Shown: one piece after another, positions 9,706 to 18,763 of the stretch
Numbering within the stretch: position 1 is the stretch's first letter
Layout of the letters: the number at the start of each line of letters is the position of its first letter
NCBI GenBank assembly: GCA_023266195.1
Contig: JAHFRP010000012.1
Location: 41,369-105,368 of the forward strand
From: Sulfuricella sp.
GTDB lineage: Bacteria; Pseudomonadota; Gammaproteobacteria; Burkholderiales; Sulfuricellaceae
DNA: 64,000 bases
Direction: 5' to 3'
Notes under the pieces: model-generated
What the model saw: the letters and a program-made list of their open reading frames with translations, nothing else
The model's database searches: none
Told to the model about the DNA's origin: nothing
Program-made: the position numbers and the translations under genes

Positions 9706-9831
9706 GCGGTGATTCCGCTAGAAAATCGGCCATGCGGGACCGCCTCCGTATGCGCGCACACGGGTTTTCAAGTTTTTGATATTGATTGTAAACTGCCGAA
9801 GTAAATACAAGCCGCCGTCGAATTCAAAAAT

Positions 9832-11169
9832 ATGCCGCAAAAAACGCCAAGCGCCAAATTCAAAATCGAGCATTTCGTCGAGTGGTTCCGCTCGGCTGCG
9901 CCCTATATCCATTCCTTTCGCGGCAAGACCTTCGTCGTCGCCTTCGGCGGCGAGGTGGTGAGCGAAGGGCAGTTCATCGGCCTGGCGCATGACCTCAACC
10001 TGCTCAACAGCCTCGGCGTGCGGCTGGTGCTGGTGCACGGCGCGCGTCCGCAAATCGAGGAGGAGCTGACCGAGCGCGGCGCGGCGATCCGCTACGACAA
10101 CGGTTTGCGCGTGACCGACGACGACGCCCTCAAATGCGTCAAGGAGGCGGCCGGCACGGTGCGGGTGGAGATCGAGGCGCTGCTGTCCATGGGCCTGGCC
10201 AATTCGCCGATGGCGGGGGCGGATATCCGCGTCGCCAGCGGCAATTTCGTCACCGCCAAGCCGATGGGGGTGCGGGCCGGGGTGGATCTGGTCCATACCG
10301 GCGAGGTGCGCAAGATCGATGCGGTCGGCATTGGCCGCCGCCTCGACGCCAACGAAATGGTGCTGCTTTCCCCGCTCGGCTATTCGCCCACCGGGGAGGT
10401 GTTCAATTTGTCGCTGGAAGATGTGGCCACTTCCACCGCCATCGCGCTGGACGCCGACAAGCTGGTGTTCCTGATGGACACGGCCGGGGTGGGCGGCGCA
10501 CAGGGCGAGCTGCTGCGCGAGCTGACCACGCTGGAAGCGGAGGTCATCGTCGCCTCGGCCGCGACGCAGCCGGCGGACGTGGGCTTTTACCTGCCCTGCG
10601 CGGTGCGCGCCTGCCGCAACGGGGTGGCGCGCGTGCACCTGATCAGCCGCCATACCGACGGCGCCCTGCTGCAGGAGTTGTTCACCCACCAGGGCATCGG
10701 CACCATGGTCAGCGAAGACGCGCTGGAAACCCTGCGCGACGCCACCATCGACGATGTCGGCGGCATCCTGGCGCTGATCGAGCCGCTGGAAGAAGAGGGC
10801 ATCCTGGTGCGGCGCTCGCGCGAGCGGCTGGAAATGGAAATCGAGCGCTTCTGCGTGCTGGAGTATGACGGCCTGATCATCGGCTGCGCCGCGCTCTACC
10901 CGTTTCCCAAGGAAAAGGCCGCCGAGCTGGCCTGCATGGCGGTGCACCCGAAATACCGCAGCGCCGGGCGCGGCGAGGCGCTGCTCGAATACATGCAGGT
11001 CAAGGCACTGGAGAAGGGCTTCCGCCATCTGTTCGTGCTCACCACCCGCACCGCGCACTGGTTCCTCGAACGCGGCTTTACCGAGTCCGGCGTGGACAAG
11101 CTGCCCCAGGCCAAGCAGGGGCTGTACAACTACCAGCGCCGTTCCAAGGTGTTCATGAAGAAGCTGTAG
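9832..11169 (+). CDS. argA: N-acetylglutamate synthase
   Basis: First step of arginine synthesis: acetyl-CoA + glutamate to N-acetylglutamate. The 445-aa protein has the classical ArgA layout: an amino-acid-kinase-like domain (residues about 20-290; FVVAFGGEVV, LVLVHGARPQIEEEL, GVDLVHTGEVRKID) followed by a GNAT acetyltransferase domain (about 300-445; LACMAVHPKYRSAGRGEALLE is the acetyl-CoA loop, then RTAHWFLERGF). Arginine feedback on the AAK domain is known for the family. ATG at 9832. First core gene after accessory region A. Confidence 0.95.
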   Translation: MPQKTPSAKFKIEHFVEWFRSAAPYIHSFRGKTFVVAFGGEVVSEGQFIGLAHDLNLLNSLGVRLVLVHGARPQIEEELTERGAAIRYDNGLRVTDDDALKCVKEAAGTVRVEIEALLSMGLANSPMAGADIRVASGNFVTAKPMGVRAGVDLVHTGEVRKIDAVGIGRRLDANEMVLLSPLGYSPTGEVFNLSLEDVATSTAIALDADKLVFLMDTAGVGGAQGELLRELTTLEAEVIVASAATQPADVGFYLPCAVRACRNGVARVHLISRHTDGALLQELFTHQGIGTMVSEDALETLRDATIDDVGGILALIEPLEEEGILVRRSRERLEMEIERFCVLEYDGLIIGCAALYPFPKEKAAELACMAVHPKYRSAGRGEALLEYMQVKALEKGFRHLFVLTTRTAHWFLERGFTESGVDKLPQAKQGLYNYQRRSKVFMKKL

Positions 11170-11258
11170 GGCTAGATGGGGTCGCGCCCACGGAAATAAT
11201 AGAAGCTGAGTTTTGCGTTATCATGCCCCTTTGAAATTTGACGATGGAGAAATCAACC

Positions 11259-11531
11259 ATGGCAAGAACAGTGAAATGCGTGAAGCTGGGCCGCGAAGCG
11301 GACGGGCTGGATTTCCCGCCTTATCCCGGCGAGCTGGGCAAGCGGATTTATGAAAACGTGTCCAAGGAAGCCTGGGCCGCATGGCTCAAGCATCAGACCA
11401 TGCTGATCAACGAAAACCGGCTCAACATGGCCGACCCCCAGGCGCGCAAATACCTGGCCGAACAGGTCGAGAACTACTTCTTCGGCAGCGGCGCCGACAA
11501 CGTCTCGGGCTACGTGCCGCCCAAGCACTAA
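11259..11531 (+). CDS. yggX: Probable Fe(2+)-trafficking / oxidative damage protection protein
   Basis: A 90-aa cytoplasmic protein beginning [19 protein letters not shown], matching the YggX family; Cys7 is the conserved thiol. [19 protein letters not shown] and the C-terminal YFFG segment are family hallmarks. Linked in enterobacteria to iron handling and protection of Fe-S enzymes. An earlier in-frame ATG at 11244 exists, but the MARTV start fits the family and follows GGAGA. It precedes ppk by 16 nt and may be co-transcribed with it. Confidence 0.95.
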   Translation: MARTVKCVKLGREADGLDFPPYPGELGKRIYENVSKEAWAAWLKHQTMLINENRLNMADPQARKYLAEQVENYFFGSGADNVSGYVPPKH

Positions 11532-11547
11532 CCGGGGCGCCGACAGC

Positions 11548-13614
11548 GTGCACTCACAGGAATATTACCTCAACCGCGAGCTCGGCCTGCTCGCCTTCAA
11601 CCGGCGCGTGCTGGCCCAGGCGGAAGATCATCACAACCCGCTGCTGGAGCGGCTGAAGTTCCTTTGCATCGTCAGCAGCAACCTGGACGAGTTTTTCGAA
11701 GTCCGCGCCGCGGGATTGAAGGAACAGATCGCGCTACGCGCCGCCGCGACCGGGCCGGACGGCATGTCGGCACGCCATGCGTTCAAGCTGGTGAGCGAGC
11801 AGGCGCATCAGCTGGTGGAGGAGCAATACCGGCTGTTGAACGAGGTGATCCTGCCCGGCCTGGCGCGCCACGACATCCGCTTCCTGCGCCGCACGCACTG
11901 GCACGACGGGCAGGGCGAATGGATCCGCGATTTCTTCTTCCGCGAACTAATGCCGGTGCTGTCGCCGATCGGCCTCGACCCGGCCCACCCGTTCCCGCGC
12001 GTGCTCAACAAGAGCCTGAATTTCGCCATCGAGCTGGACGGCAAGGACGCCTTCGGCCGGGCTTCCGGCGCCGCCATCGTGCAGGCGCCGCGCTCGCTGC
12101 CGCGGGTGATCAAGCTGCCGCCGGAGATCGCCGGCTGCGAGCACGGCTTCGTGTTCCTTTCGTCCATCCTCCACGCCCATGTCGGCGAGCTGTTCTCCGG
12201 CATGGAAGTGAAGGGCTGCTACCAGTTCCGCGTCACCCGCAATTCCAACCTGTTCGTCGACGAAGAAGAGGTCAAGAACCTGCGCGAAGCGCTGGAAGGC
12301 GAGCTGCCGCAGCGCAATTTCGGCAACGCCGTGCGCCTGGAAGTGGCGGACAACTGCTCGCCGGAGATGGCGAGTTTCCTGCTGGGCCAGTTCGGCCTCG
12401 GCCAGGAGGATCTTTACCAGGTCAACGGCCCGGTCAACCTGGTGCGGCTGATGCAGATTCCCGACCGGGTGGACCGTCCCGACCTGAAATACCCGCCGTT
12501 CCTGCCGAGCATGCCGCCGACGGTGGCGAAGCAGCCCGACATGTTCCAGGCGATCCGCAACGGCGACATCCTGCTGCATCACCCCTACCAGTCGTTCACG
12601 CCGGTGGTCGATTTCATCCAGCAGGCGGCGCAGGATCCCGCCGTGCTGGCGATCAAGCAGACGATCTACCGCACCGGCTCGGAATCCGCCCTGATGGCGG
12701 CGCTGATCAAGGCGGCGCAAAGCGGCAAGGAAGTCACCGTGGTGGTGGAACTGATGGCGCGCTTCGACGAGGAAGCCAACATCAACTGGGCGGAGCGGCT
12801 GGAGGACGCCGGCGCGCACGTGGTCTACGGCGTGGTCGGCTACAAGACCCACGCCAAGATGCTGCTGGTGGTGCGGCGCGAGGAATCCGGCCTGCGCCGC
12901 TACCTCCACCTCGGCACCGGCAACTACCATCCGCGCACCGCCAAGCTGTACACCGATTTCGGCCTGTTCACCTGCAACGAACAGATCGGCAGCGACGTCA
13001 ACGACATCTTCATGCAGCTCACCGGCCTGGGCAAGGCGAGCAAGCTGAATCACCTGCTGCAATCGCCGTTCACCCTGCACAGCGGGATGATGGAGGCGGT
13101 TCACCGCGAAACGGCGCATGCGCGCGCCGGGCGGAAAGCGTTTGTCGTCGCCAAGATGAACGCCCTGCTCGAACCCGAGATCATCAGCGCGCTGTACGAG
13201 GCGTCCAAGGCCGGCGTCAGGATCGACCTGATCATTCGCGGGGTATGCGCCCTGCGGCCGGGAATTCCGGGCCTCTCGGAAAACATCCGGGTACGTTCGG
13301 TGATCGGCCGCTTCCTGGAACATTCGCGCATTTTTTATTTTTACAACGACGGCGCCCACGACGTCCACCTGTCGAGCGCCGACTGGATGCAGCGCAACTT
13401 CTTCCGCCGCGTCGAGGCCTGCTTCCCGATCCTGGACGCCAAGCTGAAAAAACGCGTCATCAAGGAAGGGCTGGAACCCTACCTCAAGGACAACTGCCAG
13501 GGCTGGGAAATGGACGCCGACGGCAACTACCGGCGCAAGTGCCCACGCAGCGGCAGCAAGGCCCTCTGCGCCCAGATACAGTTGTTGCAAGCGCTGTCGC
13601 AGCCGCTGAAATAG
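11548..13614 (+). CDS. ppk: Polyphosphate kinase 1
   Basis: Makes inorganic polyphosphate from ATP. The 688-aa protein begins at GTG 11548 (MHSQEYYLNRELGLLAFNRRVL). The N-terminal and head domains are followed by two PLD-like catalytic domains. The autophosphorylated histidine lies in VGYKTHAKMLLVVRRE; a second conserved histidine is in GTGNYHPRTAKLYTDFGLFTC. The C-terminal domain has DLIIRGVCALRPGIPGLSENIRVRS. The ppx and phoU genes 3-5 kb downstream on the other strand make this a polyphosphate/phosphate-homeostasis neighbourhood. Confidence 0.97.
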   Translation: MHSQEYYLNRELGLLAFNRRVLAQAEDHHNPLLERLKFLCIVSSNLDEFFEVRAAGLKEQIALRAAATGPDGMSARHAFKLVSEQAHQLVEEQYRLLNEVILPGLARHDIRFLRRTHWHDGQGEWIRDFFFRELMPVLSPIGLDPAHPFPRVLNKSLNFAIELDGKDAFGRASGAAIVQAPRSLPRVIKLPPEIAGCEHGFVFLSSILHAHVGELFSGMEVKGCYQFRVTRNSNLFVDEEEVKNLREALEGELPQRNFGNAVRLEVADNCSPEMASFLLGQFGLGQEDLYQVNGPVNLVRLMQIPDRVDRPDLKYPPFLPSMPPTVAKQPDMFQAIRNGDILLHHPYQSFTPVVDFIQQAAQDPAVLAIKQTIYRTGSESALMAALIKAAQSGKEVTVVVELMARFDEEANINWAERLEDAGAHVVYGVVGYKTHAKMLLVVRREESGLRRYLHLGTGNYHPRTAKLYTDFGLFTCNEQIGSDVNDIFMQLTGLGKASKLNHLLQSPFTLHSGMMEAVHRETAHARAGRKAFVVAKMNALLEPEIISALYEASKAGVRIDLIIRGVCALRPGIPGLSENIRVRSVIGRFLEHSRIFYFYNDGAHDVHLSSADWMQRNFFRRVEACFPILDAKLKKRVIKEGLEPYLKDNCQGWEMDADGNYRRKCPRSGSKALCAQIQLLQALSQPLK

Positions 13615-13697
13615 GCGCGAAAAAAGACGTCATACTGTTGTCACAAACTCGGCTTAGCATGCGCCGCATGGATGGCAATATGCGTGAGGAAGGTGCG

Positions 13698-15620
13698 ATG
13701 CACAATACCGGATTCTGCTTTCCCGGCGGTTCGCCGGGGCGCGGAAAGTTCCAGGCGAGAGCGGCCGGCTATGCGGCGACCGCGATCATTCCTCCACCGG
13801 CGCGAGAGGCAACGCCCGTGGAGGAACCGCCGGCCAGAGAGCAGGGCATGCCCGCCACGCTCCGGGAGATCATCGAACAGCGCCTGCTGACGGCCGTGTT
13901 TCAGCCGATCATCGCCATGGGCGGCGCCGAAATCATCGGCTACGAAGGACTGATCCGCGGACCTTCCAACAGCCATCTGCACTCGCCCCTCAAGTTGTTC
14001 AAAGCCGCCAGCGAACAAGGCCTGACCGTCGAAACCGAGCATCTGTGCCGCAAGGTGGTGCTGGAAAGCTTCGCCCGGCTCGACCTGCCGGGCAAGCTGT
14101 TCCTCAACGTCAGCCCGGAATCCCTGCTCCAGCGCAACGCCCGGCGCGGCGAAACGCTGTGCTACATCCAGGATCTCGGGCTGCGGCCGGACCGGGTCAT
14201 CATCGAGCTGACCGAGAACCAGCCGACCTACGATTACAACCTGCTGCGCGAGGCCGCCAGACATTACCGCGCCATGGGCTTCGAAATCGCCATCGACGAT
14301 CTGGGCGAGGGGTTTTCCAGCCTGCGCCTGTGGTCCGAGCTGCGCCCGGAATACGTCAAGATCGACATGCATTTCATCCAGGGCATCAACCTCGATCCGG
14401 TGAAACTGCAATTCGTCCGCTCGATCCAGCAAATCGCGGAAAACTCCGGTTCGCAGGTGGTTGCCGAGGGCATCGAGACCCAGGCCGAACTGCTGCTGAT
14501 CAAGGATCTCGGGATTGCCTTCGGCCAGGGCTACCTCATCGCCCGCCCCCATATGCAGCCCGCCACCACGCTTTCCGCCGAAACCAAGGAAAGCCTGGGC
14601 CTGTCGGAAGTGCCGGTGCTTCCCCACAATAGCTCGCGCGCCCAGAAGACGGTGTCCGCCCTGAAACTGCTGCGCACTACCCCGGCCGTGGCGCCGGACA
14701 CGCCGAACGAGATAATTTACGAGATGTTCGTCGCCGACCCGGAGCTTCATGCCCTGGCGGTGGTGGAGCAAGGCGCACCGGTCGGGCTGATCAACCGGCA
14801 CGCCCTGATCGACCGCTTTGCCCGGCCCTACCGGCGCGAACTGTACGGCAAGAAACCGTGCGCCAGACTGATGGACAGCGCCCCGCTGACGGTGGAAAAA
14901 GACATGAGCATCCAGGAGGTCAGCCACGCCATCGTGGCGGGGGACCGGCATCATTTGTCGAACGGCTTCATCATCACCGATCGTGGCCAGTACCTCGGCA
15001 TGGGCACCGGCCACGACCTGGTGCGCGAAATCACCGAGATGCAGATGCATGCCGCGCGCTATGCCAATCCGCTCACCCAGCTGCCCGGCAACGTGCCGAT
15101 CAACGAGCATATCGAGCGGCTGCTGCAGGGCGGGGTGGATTTTTTCGCCTGCTATTGCGACCTGGACCATTTCAAGCCGTTCAACGACGTTTATGGCTAC
15201 CGCAAGGGCGACGATGCCATTCAGCTCACTGGCAAAGTCCTGTCCGAGGTTTGCGATCCGGACCGCGATTTCATCGGCCATATCGGCGGCGACGATTTCA
15301 TCATCCTGTTCCAGAGCATGGATTGGGAGGCGCGCTGCCGGATGGCGCTGGAGCGCTTCGAGCACGCCATCCTCGGCTTTTTCAGCGCGGATGACCGTGC
15401 GCTGGGGGGCTATGAGAGCGAGGATCGCCAGGGACAGAAAGTGTTTCACCCGCTGACCAGCCTGTCGATCGGCGCGGTGCGGGTCGAATCCAGTCTGTAC
15501 CACTCGCATCATGAAATTTCGGCGGCCGCGGCCGAGGCGAAAAAACAGGCCAAACGGATACGCGGCAACAGCCTGTTTACCGAGCGCCGCACGGCGTGCG
15601 AAGAGCGAGCGGCGGCTTGA
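13698..15620 (+). CDS. EAL-CBS-GGDEF cyclic-di-GMP signalling protein
   Basis: A 640-aa cytoplasmic protein. Residues about 40-290 form an EAL domain: YEGLIRGP (ExLxR), VIIELTEN, DDLGEGFSSL and VVAEGIET are intact, so c-di-GMP phosphodiesterase activity is plausible. Residues about 310-440 look like a CBS pair (GLINRHALIDRFARPY, MDSAPLTVEKDMSIQEV). The C-terminus is a GGDEF-type domain whose signature reads GGDDF, so cyclase activity is uncertain. The start at 13698 follows AGGAAGG; ATG 13659 is an alternative 13 codons upstream. It lies just after ppk, but a functional link is only inferred. Confidence 0.88.
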   Translation: MHNTGFCFPGGSPGRGKFQARAAGYAATAIIPPPAREATPVEEPPAREQGMPATLREIIEQRLLTAVFQPIIAMGGAEIIGYEGLIRGPSNSHLHSPLKLFKAASEQGLTVETEHLCRKVVLESFARLDLPGKLFLNVSPESLLQRNARRGETLCYIQDLGLRPDRVIIELTENQPTYDYNLLREAARHYRAMGFEIAIDDLGEGFSSLRLWSELRPEYVKIDMHFIQGINLDPVKLQFVRSIQQIAENSGSQVVAEGIETQAELLLIKDLGIAFGQGYLIARPHMQPATTLSAETKESLGLSEVPVLPHNSSRAQKTVSALKLLRTTPAVAPDTPNEIIYEMFVADPELHALAVVEQGAPVGLINRHALIDRFARPYRRELYGKKPCARLMDSAPLTVEKDMSIQEVSHAIVAGDRHHLSNGFIITDRGQYLGMGTGHDLVREITEMQMHAARYANPLTQLPGNVPINEHIERLLQGGVDFFACYCDLDHFKPFNDVYGYRKGDDAIQLTGKVLSEVCDPDRDFIGHIGGDDFIILFQSMDWEARCRMALERFEHAILGFFSADDRALGGYESEDRQGQKVFHPLTSLSIGAVRVESSLYHSHHEISAAAAEAKKQAKRIRGNSLFTERRTACEERAAA

Positions 15621-15626
15621 AGTCGG

Positions 15627-15646
15627 TGGCCAGTGACCACTGGCCG
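15627..15646 (+). terminator. Hairpin after the EAL-CBS-GGDEF gene
   Basis: GGCCAGT-GACC-ACTGGCC stem-loop just past the stop codon. It lacks a strong T tract, so it may be a weak terminator or a processing signal. The following 60 bp contain AGCTGATAACTGATGGCC, similar to words in the intergenic hairpin family. Confidence 0.45.
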
Positions 15647-15711
15647 GTTAACCCCCATGGAATTTTGCCTCAAACCGATAGCTGATAACTGATGGCCAAT
15701 AGGTTGACACG

Positions 15712-16422
15712 ATGAACAATAAACTGAAGCTGGTGGCGAATCCGGTGGACTCCCCCTCGAACATGGAAGCGGCGAATGAAAAAAACCTGCGCGTGATCCA
15801 CGAGGCCATCGTCGGCGCGTTCGGCTTGCCGCCGGGCAAACTGTTCGTCAGCATCAAGGGCGACCCGACCCTGCGCGAAACCGCGGCATTGCGCCCGCGC
15901 CAGGAAAGCCGGATCGACCTCGAAGCGGGGAACGTGCTGCAAACCTGCGAATGGCTGCTGCGCAAGACCGGCTGCTACAGCATCTACATCGGTTTCAACA
16001 GCAGCGAAGTGCGTACCGAATCGGTGTTCAACCCGTTCAACTACGAAATCCACGACGCCGTCGCGCTGATCCAGCCGGGCTACGTCGAGCGCCATTTCGT
16101 GCGCCTGCCCTACCAGAAAAAAATGAAGGCCATCCGCCGCGTGCGCAGCATGATGCAGACCGGGGCGCTACGGGAATATCTGCCGACTCACTGGCGCACG
16201 CTGATGGACCGGCAGCGCGAGGAGTGGATCCCGCCGGAAAAAGAGGCCATCAAGCTGATCGTCCAGTCGCTCAACCGGCTGCGCAGCATCGAAGGATACT
16301 ACCTGCGCAACGCCGCGATTTCGCTCAGCCAGGGCATCGTGCGCGCGTCGTTCAATTGCGACGGCACCTACATCGTGACGGAGAATTATTTCCCGCGGTT
16401 CGTGGAAGAAAATACGCCGTAA
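15712..16422 (+). CDS. Conserved-looking protein of unknown function
   Basis: A 236-aa soluble protein with no signal peptide or membrane segment. It has a well-formed composition and a clear ATG at 15712, but no family is recognised. A basic helical stretch (PYQKKMKAIRRVRSMMQT, around residue 135) and a C-terminal region (LNRLRSIEGYYLRNAAISLS) are visible. It lies between a c-di-GMP gene and ppx, ending against ppx across a hairpin terminator. No function is assigned. Confidence 0.75.
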   Translation: MNNKLKLVANPVDSPSNMEAANEKNLRVIHEAIVGAFGLPPGKLFVSIKGDPTLRETAALRPRQESRIDLEAGNVLQTCEWLLRKTGCYSIYIGFNSSEVRTESVFNPFNYEIHDAVALIQPGYVERHFVRLPYQKKMKAIRRVRSMMQTGALREYLPTHWRTLMDRQREEWIPPEKEAIKLIVQSLNRLRSIEGYYLRNAAISLSQGIVRASFNCDGTYIVTENYFPRFVEENTP

Positions 16423-16427
16423 AAAAT

Positions 16428-16478
16428 CGTGAGGGGTGAAACGAAAGCCTCTCTCCGACTTTCGCCTCACCCCTCACG
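16428..16478. terminator. Bidirectional hairpin between convergent genes
   Basis: Arms of 20 nt (16428-16447 and 16459-16478; GTGAGGGGTGAA versus its complement) pair almost perfectly across an 11-nt loop between the convergent unknown gene and ppx. A run of A precedes it on the plus strand, giving a U-run for minus-strand transcripts. The GTGAGGGGTGA words recall the iterated-word hairpins elsewhere in the window. Confidence 0.7.
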
Positions 16479-16481
16479 CGG

Positions 16482-17969
16482 CTACCCGGTTTTTTCCATG
16501 GCCAGGTGCTGCCCCGCACCATTCCATTCCCTGACTTCGGCTTCGAGCGCGGTTTGCGTGAGTGGATTCTGTTCCAGCCAATCCTGGCTCAGGCTGAGTT
16601 CGAAGCCGTTGCGCCGCCACTGCAGCCGGACTTCGGGCAAAATGATGTCGGTGCGGCTGCGATAGAACAGCACAGCCAGCCGCAAAGCCAGTATCTGCGA
16701 CCAAACGCCACGGTTGGGGACCTGCGTCGCAACCTTGCCGAGCGCGCCGCGCTGGGCCAGCACCAGTTGCCCCAGCTGTGCCTGTTCTTTTTTGGAAAAG
16801 CCCGGCATGTCGGCATTCTCGATGATATAGGCCGAATGCTTGTGGTAGCCGCTGTGGGCGATGGTCAGGCCGATTTCGTGCAGGCGGGCGGCCCAGTTCA
16901 GATGCTGCAGGGCGTCTTTCGGATCAAGCTCCAGCGATTGCCCCAGTTGGCGCATCAGATCGATGCACAGCTGCCCGACGTGTCCGGCCTGGACCGGATC
17001 GACATGATAGCGCCGCATGAATTGCCGCGCTGTCGCTTCGCGCATGTCGTGGCGGTGGAAGCGGCCGAGCAGGTCGTAGAGCACGCCCTCGCGCAACGCC
17101 CCGTCGGCCACGCTCATCCTGGCGATGCCCAGCTCGGCGAAAATGGCCGACATGATGGCGAAACCGCCGGCCAGTACCGGCACCCGGTCCGGGCGCAGAC
17201 CGGCCAGCTTCAGCTTGCCGATGTCGCCGGCCTTGAGGATGGCAGCGCGCAGTTTATCCAAGCCAGCCGGAGTGATGCCGTTGTCGCTGTAGCCATTCAA
17301 CTGGAGAATTTCAGCCAGTGCCTTGGCGGTGCCGGACGAGCCGACGGCTTCTTGCCAATGATAGGACTGGAATTCGCTGGCGATCGCCTGCACTTCGATG
17401 CGGGCGGACAGTTCGGCCCGCTGCAGGGCGCCGCGGGTAATCCGGCCGTCCTCGAAGAAGCGCCGGCTGTAGCTGACGCAGCCCATGTACAGGCTTTCCA
17501 TCTGCTGCGGCTTGAAGCCGGCGCCGATGACGAATTCGGTGGAGCCGCCGCCGATATCGACGACCAGGCGTTTCTTGCTCGATACCGGCAGGCTGTGCGA
17601 GACGCCGAGGTAGATCAGGCGGGCCTCCTCGCGCCCGGCGATGATCTCGATCGGGAAGCCGAGCGCCGCCTCGGCCTGCTGCAGGAGTTCGGCCGAATTT
17701 TTGGCGACGCGGAAAGTATTGGTGCCCACCACCCGCACGGCATCGCGCGGCAAGCCGCGCAGGCGCTCGCCGAAGCGGCTGAGGCAGGCAATCGCGCGAT
17801 CGCAGGCATCCTGATCGAGAATTTTGTCGGCGGTGAGGCCGGCGGCGAGGCGGACGGTGTCCTTCAGCGAGTCCAGCGGATAGAGCTGGTCTTCCTCCAC
17901 GCGCGCCACCTGCAGCCGAAAACTGTTGGAGCCGAGATCGACCGCCGCGACAGTGGAGTATTCCTTCAT
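16482..17969 (-). CDS. ppx: Exopolyphosphatase (Ppx/GppA family)
   Basis: Hydrolyses terminal phosphate from polyphosphate, and possibly pppGpp. The 495-aa protein opens VAAVDLGSNSFRLQVARV, the ASKHA phosphate-1 motif. VVDIGGGSTEFVIG and GSSGTAKALAEIL are further nucleotide-fold motifs, and AARLHEIGLTIAHSGYHKHSAY is an HD-like C-terminal region. ATG at 17969. PhoU lies 7 nt upstream on the same strand, so the two probably form an operon opposed to ppk. Confidence 0.95.
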   Translation of the reverse strand: MKEYSTVAAVDLGSNSFRLQVARVEEDQLYPLDSLKDTVRLAAGLTADKILDQDACDRAIACLSRFGERLRGLPRDAVRVVGTNTFRVAKNSAELLQQAEAALGFPIEIIAGREEARLIYLGVSHSLPVSSKKRLVVDIGGGSTEFVIGAGFKPQQMESLYMGCVSYSRRFFEDGRITRGALQRAELSARIEVQAIASEFQSYHWQEAVGSSGTAKALAEILQLNGYSDNGITPAGLDKLRAAILKAGDIGKLKLAGLRPDRVPVLAGGFAIMSAIFAELGIARMSVADGALREGVLYDLLGRFHRHDMREATARQFMRRYHVDPVQAGHVGQLCIDLMRQLGQSLELDPKDALQHLNWAARLHEIGLTIAHSGYHKHSAYIIENADMPGFSKKEQAQLGQLVLAQRGALGKVATQVPNRGVWSQILALRLAVLFYRSRTDIILPEVRLQWRRNGFELSLSQDWLEQNPLTQTALEAEVREWNGAGQHLAMEKTG

Positions 17970-17976
17970 CGCAAAC

Positions 17977-18678
17977 CTACTCGATTTCGCGCTCGATTTC
18001 CTCGAGAGAGGTGTGGCGCACGTCCTTGCCCTTGACCATGTAGACCACGTACTCGGACATGTTCTTGGCGTGGTCGCCGATGCGCTCGATCGCCTTGGCG
18101 GCGAACAGTACTTCGAGCGAGGTCGAGATGGTGCGCGGGTCTTCCATCATGAAAGTGATCAGGTGGCGCAGGGCAGAGCGGAACGCCTCGTCCACTTCCA
18201 TATCCTGGCGCGGCACCTGCACCGCGGCGGCGAGATCGAGCCGGGCAAAGGCGTCCAGCGACTTGCGCAGCATTTCCAGCACGATGCCGCTCATGATCTT
18301 GATTTCGGTGAAGCGCGGCGCGGACAGGCGGTCGGACTGGTAAATCAGCTTGCTCATGCGCGCGATTTTTTCCGCTTCGTCACCGATGCGCTCCAGGTCG
18401 GTGATGGTCTTGATCACCGTCATCACCATGCGCAGGTCGCCGGCCGTGGGCTGGCGGCGCGCGATGATGTGGGCGCAGCCCTCGTCGATCTCCACTTCCA
18501 TGGCGTTGACTTCCAGATCCTTGGCGATCACCTCGTCGGCGAGTTCGAGCTTGCCGACAATCAGCGCCTCGACCGCGTCGACGATCTGCTCTTCCACCAG
18601 CCCGCCCATCTGCAGCACGCGCGACCGCACCGTTTCCAGCTCGGCGTCGAATTGCTTTGACGTGTGTTCATGCTGCAT
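17977..18678 (-). CDS. phoU: Phosphate-transport regulator PhoU
   Basis: A 233-aa all-helical protein that links the Pst transporter to PhoR signalling and lowers phosphate uptake. Two homologous three-helix repeats carry metal-binding motifs: ITDLERIGDEAEKIARMS and AKAIERIGDHAKNMSEYV. The start at 18678 (MQHEHTSKQFD) is chosen because AAGGAGGC lies just upstream; a longer in-frame version exists. No pst genes are in the window, so it is separated from its usual partners and joined to ppx. Confidence 0.95.
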   Translation of the reverse strand: MQHEHTSKQFDAELETVRSRVLQMGGLVEEQIVDAVEALIVGKLELADEVIAKDLEVNAMEVEIDEGCAHIIARRQPTAGDLRMVMTVIKTITDLERIGDEAEKIARMSKLIYQSDRLSAPRFTEIKIMSGIVLEMLRKSLDAFARLDLAAAVQVPRQDMEVDEAFRSALRHLITFMMEDPRTISTSLEVLFAAKAIERIGDHAKNMSEYVVYMVKGKDVRHTSLEEIEREIE

Positions 18679-18763
18679 GCCCAGCCTCCTTGTATTATCG
18701 CGGATAATCGCGAAGATTATACCCGCCGATTGTGACAATTCTATTTCCGGCACCGCCCGGAGT

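Noticed and set aside
11664..13697. 1318-codon frame running into the EAL-CBS-GGDEF gene from within ppk
   Set aside because: The first about 670 codons are out of frame with ppk and Arg/Pro/Gly-rich; the real gene starts near 13698 after AGGAAGG.
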